A stretch of DNA of 60,000 nucleotides, taken from Membranipora membranacea (Eukaryota > Bryozoa > Gymnolaemata > Cheilostomatida > Membraniporidae). The translations under genes were made by a program, and so were the position numbers. Below the pieces are notes generated by a model, which saw only the letters and a list, made by a program, of their open reading frames with translations, was not told where the DNA came from and ran no database searches. This document shows positions 58,401 through 60,000 of this stretch, piece by piece (within the stretch, counting starts at the first letter, position 1; each line of letters starts with the position of its first letter). The stretch covers positions 2,110,001 to 2,170,000 of the forward strand of contig OU612073.1 of NCBI GenBank assembly GCA_914767715.1, in the 5' to 3' direction.

Positions 58401-59495
58401 TCGGATATTAGGTCCAATTTACATTCACAATTCCCAAATGAGACGATATTAGAACATCAGTGTAACAGGTTGTATTTAATGCGTTACCTCTGAAGTGTAG
58501 TTTTTATACTCTCCGTTTACAACAAACCCAAAGTTCTCCAGCATATTCTTCATATTCTCATGATCAATGTCAGCACCCGCTCTCCAGACTTGTTGACCTT
58601 GTTGATTAGTGTACTCATACTTATTAGATAGTATGAGGGCTCGACCTCTTGTCTTAGTCATCTTATATCTCATCTAAAATAGGGTAGGGCATATCATATG
58701 TCTTGAGATTAGTCGGTAAACACAAATCAAAACCGTATGTTGTTTTGACCTAGAACTCAATATTTCAACCCTATTTCAACTTATAGGATCTTTGTTTGGT
58801 TTATTTATTCAGATTTGTAGTAAGATAAGATATCATATTTAAAAGATATTCCTGGAGTCGTCGGCTTTCTCAGCGAGCAACCACAACTCCTAAACATAAC
58901 TCTTGTTCATATTCAAATCTTCTCTGTAAAGCTCTGAGCAGGATAAATATTTCTGAGCAATTACTTTTTATTCGTTAGCAAGTAAAATGCAGATATAGTC
59001 TCACTTAGGCTGTCATTTGTCTATAGCCGAATAAGGAGAACTTACCGTTTCCCATGAGATAGTTGACTGCGAGTCACTGAGGACCAGTGGTAAGTCGATT
59101 ATTGGAGGTTGTGATGTCATCAGCTCTATGATCTCATCTACAGCTTCCTCATTATTCTGTGTATCATTTCTGACATTCTCTCCACCAGCTGCTACTGCTC
59201 TGTGTGTCTCTTCAGGTTGTATAGCTGTGGGGAGACAATTTGATTGAATTGTGAGTGAATCTGGCCAATTAAATAGAGAATAAAGAAGTCTGAGAAACAA
59301 TATATAGATATATAACTCAAGAAGTCAATGATGATATTTAGGATAATAATGATATTACAATCTTGTTATTGAAGGATAATTTAGATTGGCTGTACAGACC
59401 CAGACGAGCTGTTGAGTCCGGTGGCTGGAGAGTGGAGATATAAGCGCTGACTTTATCTTTATCTGGTTCTGTCAGCGATAAACCTGTCGGAGAGG
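55480..59495. repeat. Segmental duplication C (partner at about 3,170-6,905)
   Basis: Same-orientation duplicate of the caspase A region, including introns and the small foldback elements at about 56,226 and 58,273. It is longer than A because A has suffered deletions. Similarity ends near 59,495, just upstream (gene sense) of the exon at 59,385-59,483. Confidence 0.9.
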
Positions 59496-60000
59496 AGAAT
59501 AAATAATTTTATGTCGCTGACCGAATGAATAAATAGGATCAAGCTTAAATTGATGATCAAAGGAAGTAGTTATGTAACATTAATACACACTCAAGTACCA
59601 TGAAAAAAATTGATCAAAATATTTTAATTGAATGGCTGAAAATATTCGGAAATAAATTTACTGAAAGAAAGGACATGTACAAGAAACAAGATTTGTGTGG
59701 GATCTGCTCACACTTACACGGAAATCTTAGAGGCCTCGGTACTTTGAGTTGTCCACCGTTAGTTTGGTCGTTACAGCAGGGCACAGGGACAGCGTTAGAG
59801 AGGAGTGTGCTCAGCTGATGAGAAAGAGGTAGATCTTTGTTAGTGTGTCTCAGAGGAGAATACCAATCTGGATCTTCTTCTGTCTCAGGCTCAGACTCGT
59901 GTAGATACAGACAGTGAGCACAGTAGAACTCACAGATAGGTCGAGCTGCGACCCAGATAGACAGCAGGTGCTTTATGAGAGAGTCTGTGATGCCAATCAG
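55984..60000 (-). CDS. Caspase-family cysteine protease (copy C), 5' end beyond the window
   Basis: Exons, 5' to 3': 59,718 to beyond 60,000; 59,385-59,483; 59,046-59,224; 58,488-58,673; 58,020-58,257; 57,668-57,829; 57,293-57,402; 56,615-56,858; 55,984-56,069. All junctions keep phase. The p20 half has MTKTRGRALILSNKYEYTNQ, the catalytic His in ITSHGAEG and Cys in IIQACAG. The p10 half has SIRSTDLGSQFIRAVVVTFY and ends PKITSTMCDRPLYLEPG. A tail follows with GEHPANVTTDVRDPNPP and a Gly run encoded by a CCT repeat. The partial first exon encodes an unrecognised Cys-containing segment (CEFYCAHCLYLHESEPE) before LSLTEPDKDKVSAYISTL. One problem: the donor after 59,385 reads CT where copy A has GT, so expression may need another site. 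The expected role is Asp-specific proteolysis in cell death or defence. Confidence 0.82.
58020..58257 (-). CDS. Catalytic exon of caspase C
   Basis: Part of the gene ending at 55,984. This 238-bp exon contains the His (SHGAEG) and Cys (QACAG) dyad with donor GGAG|gtaagtac. The right-hand part corresponding to 57,949-58,050 is what copy A deleted. Confidence 0.88.
59718..60000 (-). CDS. Partial upstream exon joined in phase to caspase C, unknown domain
   Basis: The frame is open from the window end for 94 codons, with donor TTCCGT|gtaagtgtgagc, ending in phase 1 exactly as the exon at 59,483 requires. The translation includes SLIKHLLSIWVAARPICEFY, CAHCLYLHESEPETEEDPDW and LSHQLSTLLSNAVPVPCC. 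Two Cys pairs close together could bind metal, but no family is recognised. Copy A has a different exon (7,378-7,626) at the corresponding place. Confidence 0.6.

Overview
This looks like eukaryotic, metazoan, non-vertebrate DNA. It is AT-rich, its genes are split into short exons (about 70-280 bp) by GT-AG introns, and much of the sequence is duplicated blocks, foldback elements and tandem arrays. The two recognisable families, caspases and the MINDY-4 (FAM188B) deubiquitinase family, are animal-type genes. An early-branching invertebrate such as a sponge or cnidarian would fit, but nothing here fixes the phylum.

Minus-strand caspases: there are three paralogues. Copy A (about 3.66-6.89 kb) is a pseudogene; three exon-damaging deletions of 74, about 81 and about 102 bp removed the catalytic cysteine, two splice donors and the p10 frame. 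Copy B (19.17-23.65 kb) is complete: nine coding exons join in phase into a 484-residue protein that starts with a myristoylation/palmitoylation-like motif (MGSCLSC) and keeps the His/Cys dyad. Copy C (55.98 kb to beyond the window end) is the close duplicate of A with an intact catalytic domain, but one splice donor reads CT where A has GT. All three share a C-terminal tail after the caspase fold.

Plus strand: a MINDY-4-like gene spans 44.94-54.26 kb in 13 recognisable exons, with a LisH-like N-terminus. The catalytic Cys is kept, the catalytic His position is Arg, and a conserved internal exon could not be found, so it is probably a pseudo-deubiquitinase or a decaying gene.

Layout: 0-2.6 kb duplicated block; 3.2-7.6 kb caspase A; 9.2-12.8 kb two copies of another duplicated block, one with a SINE-like insertion; 13.8-14.3 kb two exon-like segments; 14.3-19.2 kb mostly featureless; 19.2-23.7 kb caspase B; 24.8-27.0 kb second copy of the window-start block carrying two datable MITE insertions; 27.0-29.3 kb non-LTR retrotransposon remnant and tandem duplicates; 30.0-37.3 kb a higher-order tandem array; 37.4-44.4 kb foldback elements and small repeats; 44.9-54.3 kb MINDY-4-like gene; 55-60 kb caspase C.

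Most striking features: the 7.3-kb array made of 141-bp (47-codon) units nested in roughly 0.7-1.3 kb higher-order units bounded by hairpins; the lipid-anchor-like caspase B beside a broken caspase A; and tRNA-like sequences inside inverted-repeat elements. All calls come from reading the sequence; no database search was run.
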